DNA of 64,000 nucleotides from Vibrio gangliei (GTDB taxonomy: Bacteria; Pseudomonadota; Gammaproteobacteria; Enterobacterales; Vibrionaceae). The stretch covers positions 620,001-684,000 of the forward strand of contig NZ_AP021870.1 of assembly GCF_026001925.1 (NCBI RefSeq). Reading direction: 5' to 3'. Each line of letters starts with the position of its first letter. The first letter of the stretch is position 1. The notes under the pieces were generated by a model. That model was not told the origin of the DNA, did not search any database, and worked only from the letters and a program-made list of their open reading frames with translations. Positions 31,336 through 40,715 of the stretch are shown here, one piece after another. The position numbers and the translations under genes were made by a program.

Positions 31336-33705
31336 ATGAAGTTACGACTTATTCCTTTTTTGCTTTTCCTCACTCTTTTTGCTGGTTGTGCCGTCTACAC
31401 TGGGCTGAATTACGATGACTTATTTGGTAAAGCCGAAGTCCAAGAACGTATGCCCGAATACAATAGTAAGGCTGCTCAACGATTTGTTAACGAGATCAAA
31501 CCTATCTTGGATAACCGCTGTGTGGTTTGTCACGCCTGTTATGATGCGCCCTGCCAGTTAAAATTATCTTCTGTTGAAGGCATCGATCGTGGCGCAAATA
31601 AAAGCTTAGTTTATGAAGGAACTCGTTTAACCGCTTCCAATCCCACCCGTTTGTTCGAAGATGCTCAAACCACGCAAGAATGGCGAAAAATTGGCTTTCA
31701 CCCCATTCTCAATGAGCGTTCACAAATTCCAGAAGCCAATTTAGAAGCCGGTCTTGTGGCTCGCTTACTGACGCAAAAACAAATGCATCCTCTGCCACAA
31801 CAAAAACAATTAGAAGGGTTTGATTTTTCTATTGATCGCCAACAACAATGCCCGACGATTGAAAACTATGAGCAATACCAAACCGATTATCCAACTTGGG
31901 GAATGCCGTATGGTATGCCAGCATTAAGTAATGCAGAACATCAAACACTCATGAACTGGCTTGCTGATGGTGCCATCATGACCGCTCATGCTCCGCTATC
32001 AAAAGCGCAACAAGATGAAGTCGATAAGTGGGAAGCCTTTTTAAACGGCGATTCTCTAAAGCAGCAATTATCTAGCCGCTATATTTACGAGCATTTGTTC
32101 TTAACCCACCTGTATTTCACTGATAATCCAAGAGCAACCAAAGAGAGCTCGATTCAATTCTTTGCGATGGTTCGCTCTGCGACGCCTCCTGGTCAACCGA
32201 TCAAACGCATTGCCACCCGTCGACCTTATGACGATCCCAAAGTAGACCGTGTGTATTATCGACTGGCTGCCTACCCTGCCACCATAGTGGATAAAACCCA
32301 CCAGCCCTACGCGCTCAATGACGCGAAACTGCAACGCGTGAAGTCACTGTTTATTGAGCCAACTTATGAAGTGAAACAACTTCCTGGTTATGAGCCAACC
32401 GTGGCAGCGAATCCAATGACCGCCTTTGCCGATTTACCGGTCGATGCGCGATTTAACTTTATGCTAGATAACGCGCAAAACACCATCATGAGCTTCATCA
32501 AGGGCCCTGTGTGTCGTGGTCAATTAGCTCTAAACGTGATTAATGACCGTTTCTGGGTATTCTTTGTTGACCCTTCTGCTTCAAAATTCCCGAGCGTGAA
32601 AAAGTTCTATTACGATCAAACCGACAACTTAAAATTGCCATCAGAAAAGCAAAGCAATGTGGTCCCGATTTATCAATGGGTCAGCTATTCAGAACAACAA
32701 GCACGTTATTTAAAAGCCAAAAACCAAGCCATGAATGAATGGTTTAAAGGCGGTGAACATCTCACGACTGATCTGGTTTGGGATGGCGATGGTAAAAATG
32801 ACAATGCAGCATTAACCGTATTCCGTCATTTTGATAGTGCGTCCGTGGTGAAAGGCTTGGTCGGTAAACCGCCTAAAACCGCATGGATAATGGACTACGC
32901 CCTACTTGAGCGTATTCAGTATTTATTAGTCGATGGTTTTGACGTGTATGGCAACTTTGGTCACCAGCTAATGACCCGGATGTTTATGGACTTCCTGCGC
33001 ATGGAAGGTGAAGAGAATTTCTTATCTTTGCTCCCTATCGCGGATCGCCACCGCATCATGGAAAGTTGGTATCAAGATCCATCACCGCAACTGAGCGCCT
33101 TTATTCAACGTGATGTGAAAAAATTTGAAGAGCCAAGCAGTATCAAGTACAAAACTCAAGATACTCAAGCTGAACTGTATCAATTGCTAAAACAACGCTT
33201 GAAGCCAGTACTAGGCCATCGTTATGAAATTCGTGATACAGGATTATCAAGCGAAAACGAAGCCACATTACGTAAAATTGATGATATTAAAGGCAAAGGC
33301 TTACTCCCCGTACCTCAACTTGTCACCGTGTTAATTACGACCAACAGTGGTAAAGACCAAGTTTTCACTTTGATTCACAATAACGCTCATACCAATATTT
33401 CGAGCCTATTCGATGAAGAAAGTAATCGCGATCTTGAAAATGATGATCTGACCTTTGTCAAAGGCATTGTAGGCAGTTATCCCGCCGCTTTCTTGCAGCT
33501 AAAAGAAAAAGATATCAACGATTTTTATCAACGTTTAGCCACTATGCAAAATAACGATGACTATGTATCGATGTTAGATAAATATGGTATCCGTCGTAGT
33601 GATCCTGATTTTTGGTCATTTAGCGATAGAATTGCCGAATGGTATAAAAAAGATCAACCTGTTGAAGCGGGCTTACTCGACTACAACCGCTTTGAGAATC
33701 GCTAG
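31336..33705 (+). CDS. cti: Fatty acid cis/trans isomerase
   Basis: Cti converts cis-unsaturated membrane fatty acids to trans forms in the periplasm, stiffening the membrane under solvent or heat stress. The 789-residue precursor has a signal with a lipobox-like FAGC (Cys18) and the heme c motif CVVCH at 62-66 that Cti needs. The opening YSKAAQRFV-EIKPILDNRC and the conserved TWGMPYGMPALSNAEH around residues 187-202 fit the family, as does the length. It is a single gene with a strong terminator. Confidence 0.92.
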   Translation: MKLRLIPFLLFLTLFAGCAVYTGLNYDDLFGKAEVQERMPEYNSKAAQRFVNEIKPILDNRCVVCHACYDAPCQLKLSSVEGIDRGANKSLVYEGTRLTASNPTRLFEDAQTTQEWRKIGFHPILNERSQIPEANLEAGLVARLLTQKQMHPLPQQKQLEGFDFSIDRQQQCPTIENYEQYQTDYPTWGMPYGMPALSNAEHQTLMNWLADGAIMTAHAPLSKAQQDEVDKWEAFLNGDSLKQQLSSRYIYEHLFLTHLYFTDNPRATKESSIQFFAMVRSATPPGQPIKRIATRRPYDDPKVDRVYYRLAAYPATIVDKTHQPYALNDAKLQRVKSLFIEPTYEVKQLPGYEPTVAANPMTAFADLPVDARFNFMLDNAQNTIMSFIKGPVCRGQLALNVINDRFWVFFVDPSASKFPSVKKFYYDQTDNLKLPSEKQSNVVPIYQWVSYSEQQARYLKAKNQAMNEWFKGGEHLTTDLVWDGDGKNDNAALTVFRHFDSASVVKGLVGKPPKTAWIMDYALLERIQYLLVDGFDVYGNFGHQLMTRMFMDFLRMEGEENFLSLLPIADRHRIMESWYQDPSPQLSAFIQRDVKKFEEPSSIKYKTQDTQAELYQLLKQRLKPVLGHRYEIRDTGLSSENEATLRKIDDIKGKGLLPVPQLVTVLITTNSGKDQVFTLIHNNAHTNISSLFDEESNRDLENDDLTFVKGIVGSYPAAFLQLKEKDINDFYQRLATMQNNDDYVSMLDKYGIRRSDPDFWSFSDRIAEWYKKDQPVEAGLLDYNRFENR

Positions 33706-33733
33706 GTTCAGCATAACTTAGTTTCAATCACTG

Positions 33734-33787
33734 AATAGGCTTGAATGGTTTACTGATCAGTAACCGCATTCAAGCCTATTTTTTTAT
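33734..33787 (+). terminator. cti terminator
   Basis: AATAGGCTTGAATG (33734-33747) pairs perfectly with CATTCAAGCCTATT (33767-33780), followed by seven T. The loop contains a smaller TACTGATCAGTA palindrome. Confidence 0.88.
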
Positions 33788-33845
33788 TGATAATTAAATT
33801 ATGCTTGAGTAAGACCAATTTTATTGAACATTCAGGATGTTAATA

Positions 33846-34301
33846 ATGAAGAAAACGACTCGTACTATGCCTGCTCACAAGAACATTGCTCTTGTCGCGC
33901 ACGATCATTACAAACCAGAACTACTTCGTTGGGTTACGGAAAACAAAGAAAAATTGCAAAGCCACTTCTTATATGCAACGGGAACAACAGGTAATCTACT
34001 CAGCCGTGAAACTGGCCTTGCGATTAAAAGCCTGATCAGTGGCCCTATGGGTGGTGACCAACAACTGGGTGCGCTGATTTCTGAAGGCAAAATCGACATG
34101 ATGATTTTCTTTTGGGATCCACTCAACGCCGTACCGCACGACCCAGATGTTAAAGCACTACTGCGCATTGCTTCTGTGTGGAATATTCCGGTCGCCACTA
34201 ACCGTGCCACTGCAAAATTCCTATTCAATTCTGTATTACTAGAACAAGAAGTGGATATTGAAATTCCCGATTATCAAGCCTACTTGAACGAACGCTTATA
34301 A
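33846..34301 (+). CDS. mgsA: Methylglyoxal synthase
   Basis: MgsA turns dihydroxyacetone phosphate into methylglyoxal and phosphate, a bypass of lower glycolysis used when sugar phosphates build up. The 151-residue protein follows E. coli MgsA closely: ARK-like [69 protein letters not shown] and WNIPVATN; the catalytic Asp is in GGDQQ. An ATG at 33837 lies inside AGGATG, while AGGA is eight bases before 33846, so 33846 is the start. It is a single gene. Confidence 0.95.
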   Translation: MKKTTRTMPAHKNIALVAHDHYKPELLRWVTENKEKLQSHFLYATGTTGNLLSRETGLAIKSLISGPMGGDQQLGALISEGKIDMMIFFWDPLNAVPHDPDVKALLRIASVWNIPVATNRATAKFLFNSVLLEQEVDIEIPDYQAYLNERL

Positions 34302-34344
34302 TCTTTTAGCGCTTAATAAAGGCTCAGCGTTTTAACTATTATTC

Positions 34345-34387
34345 ATCCCAAGCACACCACATCGGACATCGGTGTTTGGGATTTTTT
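34345..34387 (+). terminator. mgsA terminator
   Basis: ATCCCAAGCAC (34345-34355) pairs with GTGTTTGGGAT (34372-34382) with one G-U pair, followed by a T-run. Confidence 0.8.
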
Positions 34388-34410
34388 ATATCAGCCATGC
34401 TTCTATAGCT

Positions 34411-34448
34411 TTCTTTCTCTCTTTCTCTCTTTCTCTCTTTCTCTCTTT
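34411..34448. repeat. Octanucleotide microsatellite (TTTCTCTC)n
   Basis: Four exact copies of TTTCTCTC (34414-34445) with partial copies at both sides make a 38-base pure pyrimidine tract about 245 bases upstream of ytfQ. Such repeats can change length by slippage. The rest of 34302-34691 holds the mgsA terminator and the ytfQ promoter but no gene. Confidence 0.9.
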
Positions 34449-34691
34449 AAAAGAGTAATCACACTACGACTAAAGTCTAATTTAGGCTGTTGTTTTTATT
34501 AGTTTATTCATCAAACTTTGATTATGGATCTGGCCGCTATCTTTATGGAGATAATAGCTATTTAAGAGGCAATGTGACTCTTGCCATACGCAAGCACAAA
34601 TTGCTCGACTACTTTTTAAGCAACGAGATAAAGGACGTAATGTATTTCTCGTCGTACCTCATGCGTACCCAATAATAAAAAGGAAAAAATT

Positions 34692-35651
34692 ATGCTTAAA
34701 AAACTCGCCTTAACCGCCATGATCAGCGCAGCGCTTTCAGTACCATCCGTATTTGCGCAAGACCTCACTGTCGGATTTTCACAAATTGGTTCTGAATCGG
34801 GTTGGCGTGCAGCGGAAACCAGCGTAGCGAAATCAGAAGCTGAGAAGCGTGGAATTACCCTCAAAATATCTGATGCGCAACAAAAACAAGAAAACCAGAT
34901 CAAAGCTGTGCGCTCTTTTATTGCCCAGGGTGTTGATGCCATCTTCATTGCACCTGTAGTACAAACTGGTTGGGGCCCCGTGCTTGAAGAAGCCAAAGAC
35001 GCTGAAATTCCTGTTTTCTTACTAGACCGCGGAATCGATGTTCAAGACGACTCCCTTTACATGACAGCGGTGATGGCCGATAACGTTCTCGAAGGCGAAC
35101 TGGCCGGTAAATGGCTCGCCAATAAAGTCGATGGCAAAACATGTAATGTTGTTGAACTGCAAGGTACTGTCGGCGCGAGTGTGGCCATTGACCGTAAAAA
35201 AGGCTTCCAAGATGCGATCGCCGGTTCAGATAACGTGAAGATCATTCGTACTCAATCGGGCGAATTTACCCGCAGTAAAGGTAAAGAAGTCATGGAGAGC
35301 TTCATCAAAGCCGAAGATAACGGTAAAAACATTTGTGCTGTTTACGCGCACAACGACGATATGGCTATCGGTGCGATTCAATCTATTAAAGAAGCGGGCC
35401 TAAAACCGGGCTCAGATATCTACATTGTTTCTATTGATGGTGTACCCGATATTTTCAAAGCCATGATGGCCGGTGAAGCGAATGCCAGCGTTGAGTTGAC
35501 CCCCAACATGGCTGGCCCAGCTTTTGATGCTTTAATCAAATACAAACAAGACGGCACCCTCCCACCTAAACACATTAAAACCGAAACTAACCTATTTGAA
35601 CCTAATAGCGCAGAAGAGCAATTAGCGCTTAAGAAAAATATGGGTTACTAA
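34692..35651 (+). CDS. ytfQ: Galactofuranose-binding periplasmic protein
   Basis: The 319-residue precursor has a signal peptide ending PSVFAQ. It closely follows E. coli YtfQ: LTVGFSQIGSESGWRAAETSVAKSEAEKRGI, QKQENQIKAVRSFIAQGVDAIFIAPVV, VVELQGTVGASVAIDRKKGF and the end LKKNMGY. It binds galactofuranose for the ABC importer encoded by the next three genes. A ribosome binding site, AAGGAAA, precedes the ATG. No galactofuranose catabolic gene or local regulator is adjacent. Confidence 0.93.
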   Translation: MLKKLALTAMISAALSVPSVFAQDLTVGFSQIGSESGWRAAETSVAKSEAEKRGITLKISDAQQKQENQIKAVRSFIAQGVDAIFIAPVVQTGWGPVLEEAKDAEIPVFLLDRGIDVQDDSLYMTAVMADNVLEGELAGKWLANKVDGKTCNVVELQGTVGASVAIDRKKGFQDAIAGSDNVKIIRTQSGEFTRSKGKEVMESFIKAEDNGKNICAVYAHNDDMAIGAIQSIKEAGLKPGSDIYIVSIDGVPDIFKAMMAGEANASVELTPNMAGPAFDALIKYKQDGTLPPKHIKTETNLFEPNSAEEQLALKKNMGY

Positions 35652-35845
35652 TCGAGTAGAACGAACCAACACGTTTGACTCAATCAACCGGTTTTAAGGG
35701 TTTCATCGCTTAGCGCCGCTCTCATGAGTGACTAGATTTTTGAGATTAACCTAAGCGTTGGACGAACCCGTTATAAGAAGGATCATGTGCTTATGCGTGC
35801 TTCACACTTGTGGACACGCATTACTTAGGCACTAACGGAGTCGTT

Positions 35846-37393
35846 ATGCAACAAGCCACACCTGAACAAGGACATTCAGCTGCACCCCATACTTCTCGTC
35901 CACTACTACAAACGCGTGGGATCAGTAAGTCATTCCCTGGAGTACGTGCTTTAGATAATGTTGATTTTGAACTTCAACATGGAGAAATTATGGCACTATT
36001 GGGTGAGAACGGTGCCGGAAAATCTACCTTAATCAAAGCCTTAACGGGCGTTTATCAAAAAGATTCTGGTGACATTATTTTAGATGGACAAACCATAAAC
36101 CCGACCGACACATCACACGCCCAGCAGCTAGGCATTGGCACGGTTTACCAAGAAGTAAACTTGCTGCCCAATATGTCGGTGGTCGATAACTTGTTCATTG
36201 GCCATGAGCCGAAAAAATGGGGCTTTATCAACCGAAAATCCATGACCCAGCAAGCCAAGGAATTGGTGAAACAATATGGTCTGAAAATTGATGTTACTCT
36301 GCCGCTCAATCATTTTTCGGTGGCGATTCAACAAGTGATCGCCATTGCGCGCGCAGTATCCTTATCCGCCAAAATGTTAATTCTCGATGAGCCCACAGCC
36401 AGCTTAGATAACAACGAAGTAAAAATGCTGTTTAAAATCATGGTTGACTTAAAAGCTAAAGGGATCAGCTTAATTTTCATTACCCACTTTTTAGATCAAG
36501 TTTATGAAATCTCTGACCGAATTACCGTGCTGCGTAATGGACAGTTAATTGGCACTCGAACCACTCAAGATTTACCCAGAATCGAGCTGATTAAAATGAT
36601 GCTAGGTAAAGATCTTGATGACAACGCACTTAAACGTGCAGGTAAAACTCGTCTCAGTAACACGCCAACGGTTCAATTAAAAAACTATGGCAAAAAAGGC
36701 ACGATTCAGCCTTTCGACCTCGATGTTTACCCTGGCGAAATTGTTGGCTTAGCAGGCTTACTAGGCTCTGGACGTACAGAAACCGCTGAAGTCATTTTTG
36801 GTATTCAACCTAGTGACAGCGGTGAATGTGTTTTCCGCGGCCAGAAAATCACCGTGCATTCAGCCCGTAAAGCATCACGGAGTGGCTTCGGTTTTTGCCC
36901 AGAAGATCGAAAAACCGATGGTATTATTGGCGCCGCGTCAGTACGGGAAAACATTATTTTGGCCCTGCAGGCTCAACGTGGCTGGTTTAAACCTATTCCA
37001 ATGAAAGAACAGCAAGATATTGCCAATCGTTATATTAAACAACTCGGCATTAAAACGCCGAACATGGAGCAGCCAATCGAATTTCTGTCGGGTGGTAATC
37101 AGCAAAAAGCCTTGCTGGCACGTTGGCTCCTGACCAAGCCCAAATTTCTCATTCTCGATGAACCGACTCGCGGCATTGACGTGGGCGCACACGCCGAAAT
37201 CATTCGTTTAATTGAAACCTTATGCGCCGATGGGTTGGCACTTTTAGTGATTTCTTCGGAACTAGAAGAGTTAGTTGGCTATGCCGATCGAGTCATCGTA
37301 TTACGCGATCGCAAACAAGTTAAAGAAATCCCAACCGAATCATTAAGCGTACCAAATATCATGCAAGCTATTGCGCAAGGAGGTGCGGCATGA
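35846..37393 (+). CDS. ytfR: Galactofuranose ABC transporter ATP-binding protein
   Basis: The 515-residue protein has two ABC domains in tandem as in RbsA/YtfR. The first has GENGAGKSTLIKALTG (Walker A), ILDEPTASLD (Walker B) and a degenerate signature (HFSVAIQQV). The second has GLLGSGRTE and the intact signature LSGGNQQKALLARWL with ILDEPTRGID. A GTG at 35810 would lengthen the frame, but CGGAG lies six bases before the ATG at 35846. The gene lies 194 bases behind ytfQ and overlaps ytfT by four bases. Confidence 0.92.
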   Translation: MQQATPEQGHSAAPHTSRPLLQTRGISKSFPGVRALDNVDFELQHGEIMALLGENGAGKSTLIKALTGVYQKDSGDIILDGQTINPTDTSHAQQLGIGTVYQEVNLLPNMSVVDNLFIGHEPKKWGFINRKSMTQQAKELVKQYGLKIDVTLPLNHFSVAIQQVIAIARAVSLSAKMLILDEPTASLDNNEVKMLFKIMVDLKAKGISLIFITHFLDQVYEISDRITVLRNGQLIGTRTTQDLPRIELIKMMLGKDLDDNALKRAGKTRLSNTPTVQLKNYGKKGTIQPFDLDVYPGEIVGLAGLLGSGRTETAEVIFGIQPSDSGECVFRGQKITVHSARKASRSGFGFCPEDRKTDGIIGAASVRENIILALQAQRGWFKPIPMKEQQDIANRYIKQLGIKTPNMEQPIEFLSGGNQQKALLARWLLTKPKFLILDEPTRGIDVGAHAEIIRLIETLCADGLALLVISSELEELVGYADRVIVLRDRKQVKEIPTESLSVPNIMQAIAQGGAA

Positions 37394-38436
37394 ACACGAA
37401 TACGGTTCAACATTCTATCAAGCCGAAGCCGGTGAAAAATCCCCCTCAGCAACCTTATGGCTTTAAATTCAAAATGCCTAAAGGTGCGCCACAGGTGGCG
37501 GCTCTCATTTTGGTATTCATTATTAATAGCTTAGTGGCCGATGGTTTCTTTTCTATCCACATTCAAGATGATCGATTTTTCGGAAGCTTGATTGATATTC
37601 TGAATCGCTGCGCGCCAGTGGCGTTATTAACCATAGGTATGACCTTAGTGATTGCCACCGGCGGGATTGATTTATCGGTCGGTGCGGTAATGGCGATCAG
37701 TGGTGCGACGATGGCAAGCTTAACTGCGCAAGGCTACCCCGTACCTGTGGTGTTGCTGGCGGCACTCGCTTCCGGGCTAATTTGTGGCTTGTGGAATGGC
37801 TTTTTAGTGGCCGTGTTTAAAATACAGCCCATAGTGGCGACCTTGATATTGATGGTGGCTGGACGCGGCATTGCTCAGCTTATTACCGAAGGCCAGATCA
37901 TCACCTTCAATAATGACACCCTCGCTTGGTTTGGCAGTGGCTCGTTTCTCTACTTCCCAACACCGGTCATCATTACTTTAGTGTGTGTGTTTTTGGTTTG
38001 GATGCTCACCCAAAAAACCGCGCTCGGGCTATTTATTGAATCGGTTGGTATCAATATTCGCGCGGCTAAAAACGCCGGTATCAATACCCCTGTGATTGTG
38101 ATTTCCACCTACATGCTAAGCGGTTTAATGGCCGCCATTGCTGGCATTATTGTCGCAGCGGACATCAGAGGAGCCGATGCCAATAACGCTGGTTTATGGC
38201 TTGAAATGGACGCTATCTTAGCTGTGGTTATTGGTGGTACGTCCTTAATGGGTGGCCGCTTTCACCTGTTTTTAGCCTTAATTGGCGCACTGATTATTCA
38301 AGGTGTGAACACCGGGATATTGCTGTCAGGCTACCAACCGCAATGGAACTTAATTGTTAAAGCGCTGGTTGTGTTAGTAGTACTGGTTTTGCAATCTTCA
38401 GCGGTGTTAAATTCCGCTAAGCGAGGTCAATCATGA
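37390..38436 (+). CDS. ytfT: Galactofuranose ABC transporter permease YtfT
   Basis: The 348-residue protein is a RbsC-type permease with about nine membrane helices. ALLTIGMTLVIATGGIDLSVGAVMAISG near residues 76-103 is the family hallmark, and ADANNAGLWLEMDAILAVVIGGTSLMGG is the cytoplasmic coupling segment. A hydrophilic N-terminal extension of about 35 residues rich in Lys and Pro precedes the first helix. Its start overlaps the ytfR stop by four bases and its stop overlaps yjfF by four bases, so translation is coupled. Confidence 0.92.
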   Translation: MNTNTVQHSIKPKPVKNPPQQPYGFKFKMPKGAPQVAALILVFIINSLVADGFFSIHIQDDRFFGSLIDILNRCAPVALLTIGMTLVIATGGIDLSVGAVMAISGATMASLTAQGYPVPVVLLAALASGLICGLWNGFLVAVFKIQPIVATLILMVAGRGIAQLITEGQIITFNNDTLAWFGSGSFLYFPTPVIITLVCVFLVWMLTQKTALGLFIESVGINIRAAKNAGINTPVIVISTYMLSGLMAAIAGIIVAADIRGADANNAGLWLEMDAILAVVIGGTSLMGGRFHLFLALIGALIIQGVNTGILLSGYQPQWNLIVKALVVLVVLVLQSSAVLNSAKRGQS

Positions 38437-39434
38437 TCAAAAGACACTTACCTTTAGTGATCACCATCAGTGTGTTTTTCCTCGGCTACCTCATTTGTCT
38501 AATTGAGTACCCCGCTTTTTTAAGCACACGAGTGATCTGTAATATCCTCACCGACAACGCATTTTTAGGCATTATTGCCGTTGGAATGACCTTTGTTATT
38601 CTCTCTGGCGGGATTGATTTATCGGTAGGCGCTGTGGTGGCTTTTACTGGTGTTTTTCTTGCCAAAATGGTTGGCGATTGGGGCATCAACCCTATGGTCG
38701 CCATTCCTATTGTTTTAGCCATGGGGGCAATGTTTGGTGCCATGATGGGCTGGCTAATTGATACCCTAAAAATTCCACCATTCATTATTACTTTGGCTGG
38801 TATGTTCTTCTTACGAGGCGCAGGATTCCTACTTTCTGAACAATCGATTCCAATAACACATCCTATTTTTCGTGAACTGTCACGCGCATCATGGAAAATA
38901 TGGGGTGGTGGCCGTTTGAGCTTAATTGCGATCATCATGCTGGCTGTCGTCGCATTGGGTATTTATCTTGCCCATCGTACCCGCTTCGGTAATAACGTCT
39001 ATGCGATTGGTGGCAATGCACAATCTGCTGCATTAATGGGCGTTCCCGTGCGCCGCACTAATATCAGCATTTATATGTTATCAAGCTTACTCGCCACGTT
39101 AGCTGGGGTTGTCTTCTCTATTTATACTTCAGCAGGCTATCCGTTAGCAGCGGTTGGGGTGGAGCTTGATGGCATCGCCGCCGTCGTTATTGGTGGTACG
39201 CTTCTTTCTGGAGGGGTTGGCACTGTCTTTGGCTCGCTATTTGGCGTTCTGATACAAGGCTTGATCCAAACCTACATTACCTTTGATGGCACATTAAGTT
39301 CATGGTGGACCAAAATCATCATTGGTATTTTACTGTTTTGCTTTATTGGCTTGCAGCGCCTACTTGTGGTTCTCTCCGAACGGCGCAGAAATGCCTACTC
39401 AGCCAATGAGGCAAAAGTTGAGGGTGCAACGTGA
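38433..39434 (+). CDS. yjfF: Galactofuranose ABC transporter permease YjfF
   Basis: The 333-residue protein is the second RbsC-type permease, with GMTFVILSGGIDLSVGAVVAFTG near residues 50-72, NNVYAIGGNAQSAALMGVPV, and GVELDGIAAVVIGGTLLSGGVGT. Together with YtfT it forms the membrane channel of the galactofuranose importer. It is the last gene of the operon and is followed by a terminator. Confidence 0.92.
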   Translation: MIKRHLPLVITISVFFLGYLICLIEYPAFLSTRVICNILTDNAFLGIIAVGMTFVILSGGIDLSVGAVVAFTGVFLAKMVGDWGINPMVAIPIVLAMGAMFGAMMGWLIDTLKIPPFIITLAGMFFLRGAGFLLSEQSIPITHPIFRELSRASWKIWGGGRLSLIAIIMLAVVALGIYLAHRTRFGNNVYAIGGNAQSAALMGVPVRRTNISIYMLSSLLATLAGVVFSIYTSAGYPLAAVGVELDGIAAVVIGGTLLSGGVGTVFGSLFGVLIQGLIQTYITFDGTLSSWWTKIIIGILLFCFIGLQRLLVVLSERRRNAYSANEAKVEGAT

Positions 39435-39470
39435 TCCCCAGTTTTTTGCACCTATTTTTGTGGTCATTTT

Positions 39471-39497
39471 AGCGGGTATCATAGGCCCGCTTTTTTA
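39471..39497 (+). terminator. Terminator of the ytfQRT-yjfF operon
   Basis: AGCGGG (39471-39476) pairs with CCCGCT (39486-39491), followed by six T. Confidence 0.8.
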
Positions 39498-39620
39498 TTT
39501 CAAATCAAACAATTGTCACCTGCTTGCAAATTATCCTTTCAAACTGAGTGTGTTCATTTCTGTTTTAGTCTAAAGTAATAAATTCATATAGTTGCTTATT
39601 TTTACCTAAGGTCAATAAGA

Positions 39621-40484
39621 ATGAATCTGTTCAAAAAACACTGGATAAGCGCGCCGATTGTTGGCTCATTCAGCTTGCTATTAGCTGCGTGCACTACCTC
39701 TTCTTCACTCAATTTACCGGCACTTGCAGATACAGCGCAAAAAGCCGAAGGCACGATAGTATGGCGCGATCTTGTCACCACGGCACCAGACCAAGTCAAG
39801 CCGTTCTACCACAACGTTTTTGGCTGGGACTACCAAACCGTGAATAGTGATTACAGCCTCATTACTTACCAAGGCAAGCCTATTGCTGGTATGGCAAAAA
39901 TGCCAAGTAACAGCACCACTAACTATTGGTTGCCTGTGATGTCGACCGCTAATGTGGATGCCACTTTAGTAAAATCGACTCAAGCCGGCGGTAAAACATT
40001 AATAAAGAAAACCACACTCAAAGGCCGTGGTGATATCGCAGTCATTCAAGATCCGCAAGGCGCGGTATTCTCAGTATTGGATACCGTCAATGGCGATCCG
40101 ATGCCACTTGATAAACAAGCCGGCAACTGGGTATGGCAAGAAGTTTGGACACAAGATGTTACTCAAAGTCAGCAGTTCTACCAATCATTGAACAGCTACA
40201 ACAAAGCAGAAAAAGCACTCGGTGACCACAGCTATCAATATCTTACTATGGGTGGTAAACCTGCATTTGGCGTAGTAAAAAAGCCGAATGATGACATTAC
40301 CACTACGTGGGTGAACTACATTAAAGTGGATGATGTTAACGCCACTGTTGCTAAAGTTGAGCAAAATGGCGGTGTCGTATTAATGGCACCAAACAAACAA
40401 GTTCGTAATGGCACCGTGGCTATCGTCCGCGACCCAGCTGGTGCAGGCTTCGTGATCCAAGAGATAGCACAGGAGATGAAATGA
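39621..40484 (+). CDS. Lipoprotein with two VOC (glyoxalase-like) domains
   Basis: The 287-residue precursor has a lipoprotein signal with lipobox LLAAC (Cys24). Two VOC domains follow, about 45-160 (IVWRDLVTTAPDQVKPFYHNVFGWDY ... IQDPQGAVFSVLD) and 165-283 (WVWQEVWTQDVTQSQQFYQSL ... VRDPAGAGFVIQE). Double-VOC proteins of this build are usually cytosolic; a lipidated form is uncommon to my knowledge. The expected glyoxalase metal ligands are not evident, so it may bind rather than convert a ligand. It overlaps a 50-codon lipoprotein gene by four bases. Confidence 0.8.
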   Translation: MNLFKKHWISAPIVGSFSLLLAACTTSSSLNLPALADTAQKAEGTIVWRDLVTTAPDQVKPFYHNVFGWDYQTVNSDYSLITYQGKPIAGMAKMPSNSTTNYWLPVMSTANVDATLVKSTQAGGKTLIKKTTLKGRGDIAVIQDPQGAVFSVLDTVNGDPMPLDKQAGNWVWQEVWTQDVTQSQQFYQSLNSYNKAEKALGDHSYQYLTMGGKPAFGVVKKPNDDITTTWVNYIKVDDVNATVAKVEQNGGVVLMAPNKQVRNGTVAIVRDPAGAGFVIQEIAQEMK

Positions 40485-40633
40485 TGAAACGCATTAAACA
40501 ACTGCTTATTGTTACCGCAGCGGTATTAATGGTGGCCTCTTGTACTCCGTACGCAAGCCTAGATATTGGTGCACCATTTAAAATTGGCCCTGTCTATGTC
40601 AATCCAAGTATTGGTATTGGCGGCAACCTATAA
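40481..40633 (+). CDS. 50-residue small lipoprotein
   Basis: The frame starts at an ATG overlapping the stop of the double-VOC gene (ATGA) and encodes a signal (KRIKQLLIVTAAVLMVASC) with lipobox VASC at Cys21. Only 29 mature residues follow, rich in Gly, Pro and Ile and ending GIGIGG-like. The mature part has repeated IG(A/P)-type steps (LDIGAPFKIGPVYVNPSIGIGGNL). The overlap, lipobox and lack of alternative frames support a real gene. I do not know the family. It is probably a partner of the upstream lipoprotein. Confidence 0.75.
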   Translation: MMKRIKQLLIVTAAVLMVASCTPYASLDIGAPFKIGPVYVNPSIGIGGNL

Positions 40634-40715
40634 AACCATTGATTTTACTAAGCGACTTCAATAGCATTTTGCGGTCGCTTAGCTTTACATTTTTCAATGT
40701 TTGTAAGAGAACACA

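Noticed and set aside
34490..34675. 61-codon frame starting in the region upstream of ytfQ
   Set aside because: No ribosome binding site and no recognisable protein character; it overlaps the expected ytfQ leader.
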